64,000 bases of DNA, taken from positions 1-64,000 of the forward strand of contig DATLNC010000143.1 in NCBI GenBank assembly GCA_035536935.1. Direction: 5' to 3'. The notes under the pieces were generated by a model. It was not told where the DNA came from, made no database searches, and saw nothing but the letters and a program-made list of their open reading frames with translations. The translations under genes were made by a program, and so were the position numbers. Numbering within the stretch: the stretch's first letter is position 1; each line of letters starts with the position of its first letter. Below are positions 17,218 to 24,014 of this stretch, one piece after another. Source of the stretch: DATMER01 sp035536935. GTDB lineage: Bacteria > Acidobacteriota > Thermoanaerobaculia > Multivoradales > UBA5704.

Positions 17218-18363
17218 CTAAATATTGAAGAAGTACTCCTGGATGTACACGAAGTACTTCAGGTTGAACAGCCAGCGGCAGTACATCTTGATCGGCAGCA
17301 GCATCATGAACAGGAACAGGGTGATGCCGGTGTAATAGCGCGCCGGCCCCATCTTCTCGAAGTAGGTCCGCACCCGCTTCGTCCGGCGCAGGAGCACCGG
17401 CAGGCCGAAGAAGTAGAACCCCATGAGCAGGATGCCGGGGAGCTCGCGGATGAACCAACTGCCGGGCAGGCCCATCCGCAGGAGCTTGATCCAGAAGTAC
17501 TCCGAAAGGTTGACGTTGACCAGGGCCTCGACCTTGCCGGGATCCCAGTACTCGAAGGGGCCGAAGAAGTTCCAGTTCGGCCCGCGCAGGAAGGTGCCGA
17601 TGACGATCATCTGGCTCCACAGGATCAGGAAGCCGAACAGGAACAGGCCGATCTCGACCCTGCGCTCGCGGAACGTGTAGTAGCCGTTCCCCTTGGGGTT
17701 CGTGTCGATGTAGGGGATCGCCATCAGCCCGACGATGATCAGGCCGGGCAGCACCACGCCCGCCAGCCAGGGGTCGAAGTAGACCAGCATCTCCTGGAGG
17801 CCGAGGAAGTACCAGGGCGCTTTCGACGGGTTGGGGGCGAGCGCCGGGTTGGCCGGCTCTTCGAGCGGCGCCTTGAGGACGATCGACCAGATCACCATGC
17901 CGACCGTCAGGAGCACCATGCAGATGAACTCGGAGAAGACCAGGTCGGGCCAGGTGAAGATGCGGTCCTCGACCTCGGTCGCCTCGTAGGTGGGCTGGCC
18001 CGCGGCGAGCCGGGCGTCGTTCTCCGTGGCCTTGTGCATGGAGAACCAGATGAAGAAGCCGACCAGGAACACCATCATGACGATGGGCACGTTGTCCGGC
18101 TTGGCCACGATCGACTTGAAGTCGGGATCGAACAGCGAGAGCACGAAAAAGCCCACGCCGACCGCGAGCATGATCAGCCCCGCGCGCTTGGTCCACAGGG
18201 ACCGGGAGCGCAGCATGAAATAGAAGGCGATCAGCGACAGCGTGAACGACCAGTAGGGATAGGCGAGGATGTCGACGAAGTGCTTGATGCCCTCCATCGG
18301 TCCCCCGCCTCCCCCTTCCGCAAACGCCAGCATCGATAGCATTGGCAGCATGGCCTCGATCAT
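17218..18363 (-). CDS. Cytochrome b C-terminal domain (b6f subunit IV-like)
   Basis: A 381-residue membrane protein. Residues 1-150 hold three or so extra helices before the subunit IV-type part. The quinol-oxidation site motif, PEWY in most homologs, appears here as APWYFLGLQEML, followed by DPWLAG and the conserved FFGP stretch. It forms the Qo site together with cytochrome b6 and the Rieske protein. The C-terminal 100 residues are longer than plant PetD and rich in basic and aromatic residues. It lies 10 bases after the cytochrome b6 gene, in an operon with the Rieske gene and the octaheme cytochrome. Confidence 0.92.
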   Translation of the reverse strand: MIEAMLPMLSMLAFAEGGGGGPMEGIKHFVDILAYPYWSFTLSLIAFYFMLRSRSLWTKRAGLIMLAVGVGFFVLSLFDPDFKSIVAKPDNVPIVMMVFLVGFFIWFSMHKATENDARLAAGQPTYEATEVEDRIFTWPDLVFSEFICMVLLTVGMVIWSIVLKAPLEEPANPALAPNPSKAPWYFLGLQEMLVYFDPWLAGVVLPGLIIVGLMAIPYIDTNPKGNGYYTFRERRVEIGLFLFGFLILWSQMIVIGTFLRGPNWNFFGPFEYWDPGKVEALVNVNLSEYFWIKLLRMGLPGSWFIRELPGILLMGFYFFGLPVLLRRTKRVRTYFEKMGPARYYTGITLFLFMMLLPIKMYCRWLFNLKYFVYIQEYFFNI

Positions 18364-18373
18364 GTCATCCCCC

Positions 18374-19141
18374 TTAGCTGGGACCCGAGATGCCGCCGTC
18401 CTTGCGGACGCGCCAGAAGTGGACCGCCATGAGGAAGGCGGCGACGAGCGGGATGCCGACGCAGTGCAGCACGTAGAAGCGGATGAGCGTGGCGTTGCCG
18501 ATGGTCCGCCCGCCGATCAGGGCGAAGCGGGCATCGCTGCCCACGTGGATCAACCGTTCGCCTCCCAATTTCAGGAAGGCAGCCCCTGGTCCCTCGTTGC
18601 CTAACAGGGGTGTCGCGCGGGCCATGTTCGATCCGACCGTGATCGCCCAGATCGCGAGCTGGTCCCACGGCAGGAGATAGCCGGTGAACGAGAGGAGCAG
18701 CGTCAGCACCAGGAGGATCACGCCGACGTTCCAGTTGAACTCGCGGGGCGGCTTGTACGAGCCGGTCATGAACACGCGGAACATGTGGAGCCAGACCGAG
18801 ATCACCATGGCGTGGGCGCCCCATCGGTGCAGCTCGCGCATGATGCCGAACGCCGCGGCCTCGCGCAGGTCGACGATGTCGACGAAGGCGTACTCCACGG
18901 ACGGACGGTAGTAGAACATCAGCAGCAGCCCGGTGATCGTCTCCACCAGGAACAGGAAGAAGGCCGTCCCGCCCATGCACCACGTGTAGCTCATGCGGAT
19001 GCCGGACTTCTTGACCTTGATCGGGTGCAGGTGCAGCACCACGTTGCCCAGCATGGCGAGCGCGCGCTTGCGGTTGTCGGTCGGGATGCCCACCCGGAAG
19101 ATGGATTTCCAGACCTGTGTCTTGGTGATGCCTTTGAACAT
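18374..19141 (-). CDS. Cytochrome b6-type subunit (N-terminal cytochrome b)
   Basis: A 255-residue subunit with four helices carrying two b hemes. The heme ligands are H105 and H119 in HRWGAHAMVISVWLHMFRVF (14 apart) and H226 and H241 in HCVGIPLVAAFLMAVHF (15 apart). The 15-residue second spacing is the b6f signature. C55 in YTWCMGG is at the place of the Cys that covalently binds heme cn/ci in b6f and Bacillus-type enzymes, so a third heme is likely. The separate subunit IV gene next to it matches a split cytochrome b. Confidence 0.95.
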   Translation of the reverse strand: MFKGITKTQVWKSIFRVGIPTDNRKRALAMLGNVVLHLHPIKVKKSGIRMSYTWCMGGTAFFLFLVETITGLLLMFYYRPSVEYAFVDIVDLREAAAFGIMRELHRWGAHAMVISVWLHMFRVFMTGSYKPPREFNWNVGVILLVLTLLLSFTGYLLPWDQLAIWAITVGSNMARATPLLGNEGPGAAFLKLGGERLIHVGSDARFALIGGRTIGNATLIRFYVLHCVGIPLVAAFLMAVHFWRVRKDGGISGPS

Positions 19142-19182
19142 GGCGCCTCTCTGGTCAGGTTTGACGTTCTAAGACGTTCTCG

Positions 19183-20106
19183 TCAAGCCAGGGAAATGAA
19201 GGAGTTGGGGTCCTCCCACTGGCCGAGCTCCTGCTGAAACTTCTGAGCCTTGTCGACGACGATCTGGCCGTCGTCCGGGCTGAGGAAGATCCGCGCCCGC
19301 TCCAGGGGCCGCGGGGTCGGGCCCTCGAAGTTGACGCCGCTCTTGTAATAGCCGCTGCCGTGGCACGGGCACTTGAACTTGTTCTGCGTCTCCAGCCAGG
19401 CCGGCGGGCAGCCGAGGTGCGTGCAGATCGCGATCAGCGCGTAGAGCTTGCCCTCGTTGTTGACGATCCAGACCCCGTACTTGTCGACGAAGCGGGTGTC
19501 CACCACGCCGGCGCCGACATCCTGCGGGTAGCCGGCCTTGAAGGTCGTCGGGGGCTCGAACAGCACGTTGGGGAACATGAAGCGCCCCATGGCCGTGACG
19601 CAGCCGCCGATCGCCGCCGAGAAGCCGACCCAGGCCACCGCGGCCCAGGAGAAGAACCCGCGGCGGGACATGTCCTCGCCCTTGCCTGCCTTGGGAGCCG
19701 GAGCGGTCCCAGCCGCGGCCGGAGTGGCCGTGGCCTTGGCCGCGGCAGCCGCGGCGACGGGAGCCGGAGCGGGGGCCGGCTTGCCCTCGGCCGCCAGCTT
19801 GGCTGCATGAGCGGCGCGGGCGGCGGCGACCTTCTCGGCTTTCGCGTCGGCCGCCGCTTTTTCGGCGGCGTCCGGCCCTGGCGGCGGAACGACGGGAGCG
19901 TTGGTCCCGCCCGCCACGGCGGGAGCTTCCGCGGCAGCGGCCTCCGAGGGAGAAGCCTTGAACGTCTCGGAAGTGGCAGCAGCCTGCCTCTCCGGAACCG
20001 GAGCGGTATCGGTCTTGGCAGCCCCCGCCTCGGCGCGGGCGCCTTCCGTGGCCATCTTGGGCGGCCCCGGCTCGGACGCGGGACCGTCCTTCGTCTCGTC
20101 AGCCAT
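19183..20106 (-). CDS. Rieske iron-sulfur protein with long Ala/Pro-rich N-terminus
   Basis: A 307-residue subunit that accepts the first electron from quinol. The 2Fe-2S ligands are in CTHLGC and CPCHGSGY. The membrane anchor follows SRRGFFSW, a Tat-like twin-arginine start, at about residue 147. Ahead of it lies an unusual stretch of about 145 residues rich in Ala, Pro, Glu and Lys, probably disordered and cytoplasmic. The ATG at 20106 is preceded by GGAAAGGGG; an internal ATG (the M of MSRRGFF) would give a normal-length protein, so the start deserves checking. First gene of the b6f-like operon. Confidence 0.93.
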   Translation of the reverse strand: MADETKDGPASEPGPPKMATEGARAEAGAAKTDTAPVPERQAAATSETFKASPSEAAAAEAPAVAGGTNAPVVPPPGPDAAEKAAADAKAEKVAAARAAHAAKLAAEGKPAPAPAPVAAAAAAKATATPAAAGTAPAPKAGKGEDMSRRGFFSWAAVAWVGFSAAIGGCVTAMGRFMFPNVLFEPPTTFKAGYPQDVGAGVVDTRFVDKYGVWIVNNEGKLYALIAICTHLGCPPAWLETQNKFKCPCHGSGYYKSGVNFEGPTPRPLERARIFLSPDDGQIVVDKAQKFQQELGQWEDPNSFISLA

Positions 20107-20167
20107 GTTGCCCCTTTCCTACTGCATTTCCATACGGGCCCTGGTGTCTACATCCTTTCGGGTGCCC

Positions 20168-20197
20168 CTTTCTAGCGAAAGGGGACAGGGGGTGTCA
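20168..20197 (-). promoter_or_regulatory. Sigma70-like promoter for the b6f-like operon
   Basis: On the minus strand TTGACA (20197-20192) is followed after 18 bases by TAGAAA (20173-20168), about 60 bases before the Rieske ATG. The -10 half lies in the hairpin CCCCTTTC-TAGC-GAAAGGGG (20164-20183), so the same DNA could also act as a terminator for the HEAT-repeat gene upstream. Confidence 0.5.
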
Positions 20198-20244
20198 ACG
20201 CCGCATTGCGGCGCGGAGGTAAACCCCCTCCAAACCTGGAAAAA

Positions 20245-21156
20245 TCAGCGCCCAGAAGCCACCTTGCCTGCCTCGATGGCGGCTTGACGTACCTTGAGGC
20301 TCGGATCGTCCTTGGCGAGCCGGTCGAACAGAGCCCGATGCCGCGGGTCGCGCAGGGCGGCGAGCGCCCGGATGGCGCTGAGCATGGCCTCTTCCTGCTG
20401 CTCGCGGGTGATGTCCGGCACCTGCGCGAGGAGCCGGCGGTCGAGCATGCTTTCGAGCACGGGCACGCCCTCGGCGCTCCCCAGGCGGGCCAGGGAAAGC
20501 GCGGCGTTCCAGCGCACGTCCGTGGCGGCGTCGTCGAGGAGCGGCCGGAGGCTGGGGACGACCGACCGGTCGTCGAGCTCGCCCAGGGCGAACGCCGCGA
20601 TCTTGCGGATGCCGGGGTCCTTGTCGCCGAGAGCGGCGGCCAGAGGCTCGCGGGCCTGGGGATCGCCCAGCATGCCCAGCGACCAGAGCGCATAGATCCG
20701 GGTGCGCTCGTCCTCGCCGTTCAGGGCTTCGACGAGCAGGGGGAGCGCCTCGCGGTCGCCGGTGCGCCCCATCACGAGCGCCAGGTAGCGCTTCATCTCG
20801 GGATCGTCCGCCTCCTGGAAGAGCCGGCGGACCTGGCCCTTGGCCCCCTGTTCCTTCTCCAGCGCCTGGGGGTCCGACACCAGGATCTTGGACAGCTCGT
20901 AAGCCGCCTGCACCCGCCGCGGCTTCCACCCCGACTCGAGGTCGTTCAGGTAGTCCCGCGTGCTCTGCCGGTCGTAGGCGATCCACCCGAAGCCGATGAA
21001 GATGGCCACGCAGAGGATGACGACGAGCAGGGGTACGACGAACAGCCCGAGGAAGGAGCGCAACGCGCCGCTGCCGGCAGGCTCTTCCTCCTCGGAGGGT
21101 TCGGCCGGCAAATCCTCCTCGGGAGGAACGTCCTGGGGGATATCATGATCGGACAT
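20245..21156 (-). CDS. HEAT-repeat membrane protein upstream of b6f-like operon
   Basis: A 303-residue protein with an acidic N-terminus (EEDLPAEPSEEEEP), one membrane helix (about 35-57) and a cytoplasmic-or-periplasmic solenoid of HEAT/PBS-lyase-type repeats (for example RIYALWSLGMLGDPQAREPL, RKIAAFALGELDDRSVVPSL, RWNAALSLARLGSAEGVPVL). HEAT solenoids mediate protein contacts. Same strand as the Rieske operon, 138 bases upstream of it, so it may be an assembly or structural factor for the complex (inference). Confidence 0.82.
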   Translation of the reverse strand: MSDHDIPQDVPPEEDLPAEPSEEEEPAGSGALRSFLGLFVVPLLVVILCVAIFIGFGWIAYDRQSTRDYLNDLESGWKPRRVQAAYELSKILVSDPQALEKEQGAKGQVRRLFQEADDPEMKRYLALVMGRTGDREALPLLVEALNGEDERTRIYALWSLGMLGDPQAREPLAAALGDKDPGIRKIAAFALGELDDRSVVPSLRPLLDDAATDVRWNAALSLARLGSAEGVPVLESMLDRRLLAQVPDITREQQEEAMLSAIRALAALRDPRHRALFDRLAKDDPSLKVRQAAIEAGKVASGR

Positions 21157-21233
21157 CGGCTGCGGAGCATAGCGGAACGGCGGGCGGGCTGCCAGCCGGT
21201 GTTCGCCGGCAATTTGTGCCGCAACTTCGGCGT

Positions 21234-21249
21234 GTATACGAGTATATAC
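21234..21249. promoter_or_regulatory. Imperfect palindrome, likely vapBC operator
   Basis: GTATAcgagTATAtAC forms an imperfect inverted repeat 21 bases before the antitoxin ATG and contains TATACT-like -10 sequences. AbrB-type antitoxins autoregulate by binding such AT-rich palindromes; that role is inferred. Confidence 0.5.
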
Positions 21250-21269
21250 TTGGTCCGAAGGAGGAAGCC

Positions 21270-21509
21270 ATGTCCACCGCCAAAGTCTTCTGGAGTGGTA
21301 ACAGTCAGGCCATCCGCCTGCCTAAGGACTTCCGCTTTCCGCCGGGCACCGAAGAGGTGGAGATCCGCCGGGAAGGAGAGCGGATCGTCCTCGAGCCGGT
21401 GCATGTCGAGGAGTGGCCGGAATCCTTTTGGCGAGCCTTCGAAGGCATGCCTGAGGATTTCGAGCGGCCTACCCAGGTGCGGCAGACACGCGAAAGCCTC
21501 GATTTGTGA
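21270..21509 (+). CDS. vapB: AbrB/MazE-type antitoxin (VapB)
   Basis: A 79-residue antitoxin with an N-terminal swapped-hairpin AbrB DNA-binding domain (AKVFWSGNSQAIRLPKDFRF, the VapB hallmark NSQAIRLP) and a C-terminal toxin-binding tail with the family-typical FERP segment. The ATG at 21270 has GGAGG at correct spacing. Its stop overlaps the toxin's GTG start (GTGA), so the pair is translationally coupled. It neutralises VapC and represses the operon. Confidence 0.92.
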   Translation: MSTAKVFWSGNSQAIRLPKDFRFPPGTEEVEIRREGERIVLEPVHVEEWPESFWRAFEGMPEDFERPTQVRQTRESLDL

Positions 21510-21907
21510 GATATCTCCTCGACAGCAACATCTGCATCTATGCCATGAAGAACCGGCCTTTGCAGGTGCTGAGGCGCTTGCAGAACGTCGGACGCGCGGT
21601 CGTGGCGGTGAGCGTCATCACTGTGCTCGAGTTGCGGCAAGGGGCAGAGAGGAGCCAGCAGCGAGAGTTGGCCCATGCTCGCCTGGACGACTTCTTCGGA
21701 CCGATGGACGCCCTGTCCTTCGAGGCATCCGATGCCCTGGTCGCAGCGCGCATTCGCGCCCAACTCTTCCGAATCGGCCGTCCGATCGGCGACTTCGATA
21801 GCCTCATTGCCGCCCAGGCGCTCGCCAGGGATCTGATCGTAGTTACCAACAACGTCGAGGAGTTTGAGCGCGTGCCTGACTTGAGAATCGAGAACTGGGC
21901 TGAGTAG
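21506..21907 (+). CDS. vapC: PIN-domain ribonuclease toxin (VapC)
   Basis: A 133-residue PIN-domain RNase. The acidic active-site residues are visible: Asp in YLLDSNICIY, Glu in VLELRQGAE and Asp in GDFDSLIAAQA, with the C-terminal VTNNVEEFERV motif. VapC toxins cleave tRNA or rRNA to stop translation. The start is GTG at 21506, overlapping the antitoxin stop. A 20-bp-period AT-rich array lies about 115 bases downstream. Confidence 0.93.
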   Translation: MRYLLDSNICIYAMKNRPLQVLRRLQNVGRAVVAVSVITVLELRQGAERSQQRELAHARLDDFFGPMDALSFEASDALVAARIRAQLFRIGRPIGDFDSLIAAQALARDLIVVTNNVEEFERVPDLRIENWAE

Positions 21908-22020
21908 GAGCCTCCTTGCCGCCCGTGTCCACGTGCCGGTGAGTGGACTGCGCGCTACGCCCACGACCCAGGATTCAGCCGCCCCGATCCCGCCACAGCG
22001 CGCCGGATTTCCCGCTAACG

Positions 22021-22280
22021 TGCCAAATTGCCTTTCAGACCTCTGCAAAAACTTTTGACGTGCCAAATTGTCCGCGAGCATGCCAAAAATAAAAATGGCC
22101 GTGCCAAAACGCCTCGCAGACCTCTGCAGAAAAATTCAACGTGCCAAATTGCCTCGCAGACCTCTAAAACTCCCGGTAACGCGCTAGATTTTTTTCTAGA
22201 CCTCTAGATTTAAATTTAACGTGCCGAATTGGCGCCGCATAGGGCTAAATTTTTTCGCAAAGCTCTGAATTCCACTTCAG
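22021..22280. repeat. AT-rich degenerate array, 20-bp half units in 40-bp pairs
   Basis: Between the vapC stop and the next gene, TGCCAAAT-type starts recur at 22021, 22061, 22102, 22142, (22182) and 22222, alternating with CTCTGCA/CTCTA-type half units at 22041, 22122, 22162 and 22202. So a 20-bp register runs for about 13 half units with one extra base. A- and T-tracts (AAAAA, AAATTTAA, TTTTTTT) recur once per half unit, and the block is far richer in A+T than its surroundings. No coding signal seen. The rest of 21908-22331 holds only a short SDR gene fragment. Confidence 0.8.
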
Positions 22281-22290
22281 GCGGGAGAAA

Positions 22291-22339
22291 TCACTCCGGC
22301 GTCACATACGCCGCTGTGATCCCTCTATCGGTCAGATCG
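22291..22339 (-). pseudogene. Duplicated 3' end of the SDR gene
   Basis: This stretch matches 23184-23232 with about 80 percent identity over 45 bases and, on the minus strand, still reads GITAAYVTPE then stop, exactly the C-terminus of the SDR gene at 23184-23957. The two copies bracket the toxin-antitoxin module at 22332-23125 as direct repeats. Several differences fall at third codon positions. Either the module inserted into or beside an SDR gene, or a second SDR copy was mostly deleted. Confidence 0.75.
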
Positions 22340-22859
22340 GCTGCCGGTCCAGCAGTGCCAAGGCATGGTCGCAAAGATTGGCGCTGATCCAGATATCCGG
22401 GCGGTTCCGGAGAGCTTCGACGAGCTGGCTGGCTTCCTCTTTGGTGAGAGCTCCATCCTCCCTGGCCGCCACGATCACACCGAGGGTTCCCTTGATCTGG
22501 GCTTTGGATCCCGCGGCGGCAAAAGAGCTGAGAGCCGCCCGGCGGGCATCGAAATCGTCGATCAGGAGCCAGATGGCCTCCATCTCGATCGCCAACAGGA
22601 TGCTCTCTTCCTCTCCGGCTCCCAGACGAGCCGGCGCCGACGGAGGAGCATCCGGCGGAGACACAACAATCAACTCTCCAGACTCATAACGGTCCTGGAT
22701 CAAGAACGCGTCAGGAGCGGCCAAGCGCAGCCCCTCGGTGATCAACTCGTGATGGACGGCAGGTGGCGTCAGGATCTTGGGGAAGATGCGGAAGAGAACA
22801 TCGAGCGCGCCGATCTTGGCGAGGGCCATGAGAGGGCCCGCGTCAGAGACGACAGTCAC
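22332..22859 (-). CDS. PIN-like toxin (DUF3368 family)
   Basis: A 175-residue protein with the DUF3368 pattern: VVSDAGPLMALAKIG at the N-terminus, an acidic middle motif in LLIDDFDARRAA, and GTLGVIVAARE. These PIN-fold proteins pair with UPF0175 antitoxins and are predicted RNases. The ATG at 22859 overlaps the antitoxin stop by 4 bases. The stop codon lies at the edge of a duplicated SDR fragment. Activity is inferred from the family. Confidence 0.88.
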   Translation of the reverse strand: MTVVSDAGPLMALAKIGALDVLFRIFPKILTPPAVHHELITEGLRLAAPDAFLIQDRYESGELIVVSPPDAPPSAPARLGAGEEESILLAIEMEAIWLLIDDFDARRAALSSFAAAGSKAQIKGTLGVIVAAREDGALTKEEASQLVEALRNRPDIWISANLCDHALALLDRQPI

Positions 22860-23125
22860 AGGACAGGTTCGCCCGCTTCTTCGTCGTCGGTCTTGGGCAC
22901 GAGGCCGTGGGCATAGGCCAGCGGGATCATCTCCCGCAGGGAGACACCCGCCTGGCGGGCCGCGTATCCCAGCGATCCCTCACCTCGCTTATAGGCGTCC
23001 AGCGCCTTCCGGATTCGCCACTCCCGGAGTCCGAGCACCAGCACTTCCTGCCGTTGCTCCGGGTCCGGCGGCAACTGGCTGGCCAGCTCGTCGGTGATGG
23101 CAATCGAGACAGTCGATCGTGGCAT
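22856..23125 (-). CDS. UPF0175-family antitoxin
   Basis: An 89-residue protein. The helix-turn-helix-like core ALDAYKRGEGSLGYAARQAG and VSLREMIPLAYAHGL is the UPF0175 hallmark. A PRSTVSIAITDELASQL segment precedes it and an acidic tail follows. The ATG at 23125 has GGAG 8 bases upstream. It is coupled to the PIN-like toxin by an ATGA overlap and probably represses the pair's own promoter. Confidence 0.88.
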   Translation of the reverse strand: MPRSTVSIAITDELASQLPPDPEQRQEVLVLGLREWRIRKALDAYKRGEGSLGYAARQAGVSLREMIPLAYAHGLVPKTDDEEAGEPVL

Positions 23126-23183
23126 AAGGGATCTCCGTCCGGGATAATTCAGTTGTATCGCCCCTGACCATCATACCCGCAGC

Positions 23184-23957
23184 TCATTCCGGCGTCACGT
23201 ACGCCGCCGTGATGCCCCCATCGACCAGGAAGGTCGCTCCCGTCGTAAAAGAGGACTCGTCCGAGGCCAGGAAGAGGACGGCGCGGGCGATCTCCTTCGC
23301 TTCTCCGAAGCGGCCCATGGGAATGTGGACCAGACGGCGCTGGCGCTTTTCCTCGGTGTCCAGGTATTTCATCAGCAGCTCGGTCTTGAGGGGGCCGGGG
23401 CAGAGGGCGTTGACCCGGATGTTCTCCCTCGCGTGGATCACCGCCAGCTCCCTTGTCATGGCGAGGACTCCCCCCTTGCTCGCCGTGTAGGCGAGCTGCG
23501 GGGTGGCGGCTCCGAGGACCGCCACGAAGGAGGCCGTGTTGATGATCGAGCCTCCCCCCGCTCGCCTCAGGGCCGGGATGCCGTACTTGCAGCCGAGGAA
23601 GACGCCCTTGAGGTTGATGTTCATGGTGAGGTCCCAGACCTCTTCCTCGGTGGTCACGGCGTCGTCGTCCTTGGGATGGGAGATGCCGGCGTTGTTGAAC
23701 AGCACGTCGAGCCGGCCGAAGCTCGTTTCCGCGGCGCGGATCATCAGCTCGGCCTCGGCGGCCTGCGAGACGTCGGCGTGGACGTAGACCGCCTCGCCTC
23801 CGCTCCTCCGTGCCTCCTCCGCGACCGCCTGGCCGCCGGCATCGTTCACGTCGACTACGACGACCCGGGCTCCTTCGCTGGCAAACAGCAGGGCCGTCTC
23901 CCGCCCGATCCCCGAGCCGGCTCCGGTGATGAGCGCGACTTTGTCTTTCAATCGCAT
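23184..23957 (-). CDS. Short-chain dehydrogenase/reductase (classical SDR)
   Basis: A 257-residue NAD(P)-dependent oxidoreductase of the FabG/glucose-dehydrogenase type. The cofactor motif TGAGSGIG is at 11-18, NNAG at 88-91, catalytic Ser143, Tyr157 and Lys161 (YTASK), and the C-terminal VDGGITAAYV substrate loop is present. Asp36 after the second beta strand suggests NAD preference. It is third in a minus-strand group with an aldehyde dehydrogenase and a glutamine-synthetase-like gene; the substrate is unknown. Its 3' end is duplicated at 22291. Confidence 0.9.
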   Translation of the reverse strand: MRLKDKVALITGAGSGIGRETALLFASEGARVVVVDVNDAGGQAVAEEARRSGGEAVYVHADVSQAAEAELMIRAAETSFGRLDVLFNNAGISHPKDDDAVTTEEEVWDLTMNINLKGVFLGCKYGIPALRRAGGGSIINTASFVAVLGAATPQLAYTASKGGVLAMTRELAVIHARENIRVNALCPGPLKTELLMKYLDTEEKRQRRLVHIPMGRFGEAKEIARAVLFLASDESSFTTGATFLVDGGITAAYVTPE

Positions 23958-23983
23958 TTGATCCCGTTCCCCCTCTCCCCTAC

Positions 23984-24010
23984 CCTCTCCCCCGTGCCGG
24001 GGGAGAGGGA
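23984..24010. repeat. Perfect GC-rich palindrome (REP-like or terminator hairpin)
   Basis: CCCTCTCCCCC (23984-23994) pairs perfectly with GGGGGAGAGGG (24000-24010) around GTGCC. It sits between the glutamine-synthetase-like gene and the SDR gene. The same kind of palindrome is common as dispersed REP-like sequence in GC-rich genomes. It could attenuate transcription into the SDR gene. Confidence 0.65.
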
Positions 24011-24014
24011 GAAA

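Noticed and set aside
14098..18339. Plus-strand frame of over 1400 codons opposite the b6f-like operon
   Set aside because: It lies entirely opposite well-supported genes with heme motifs, is rich in Arg, His, Asp, Val and Leu as expected of reverse frames in GC-rich DNA, and has no domain or ribosome site.
22021..22280. Possible CRISPR array
   Set aside because: Units are degenerate, 20-40 bp with no distinct spacers, and no cas genes are present in the window.
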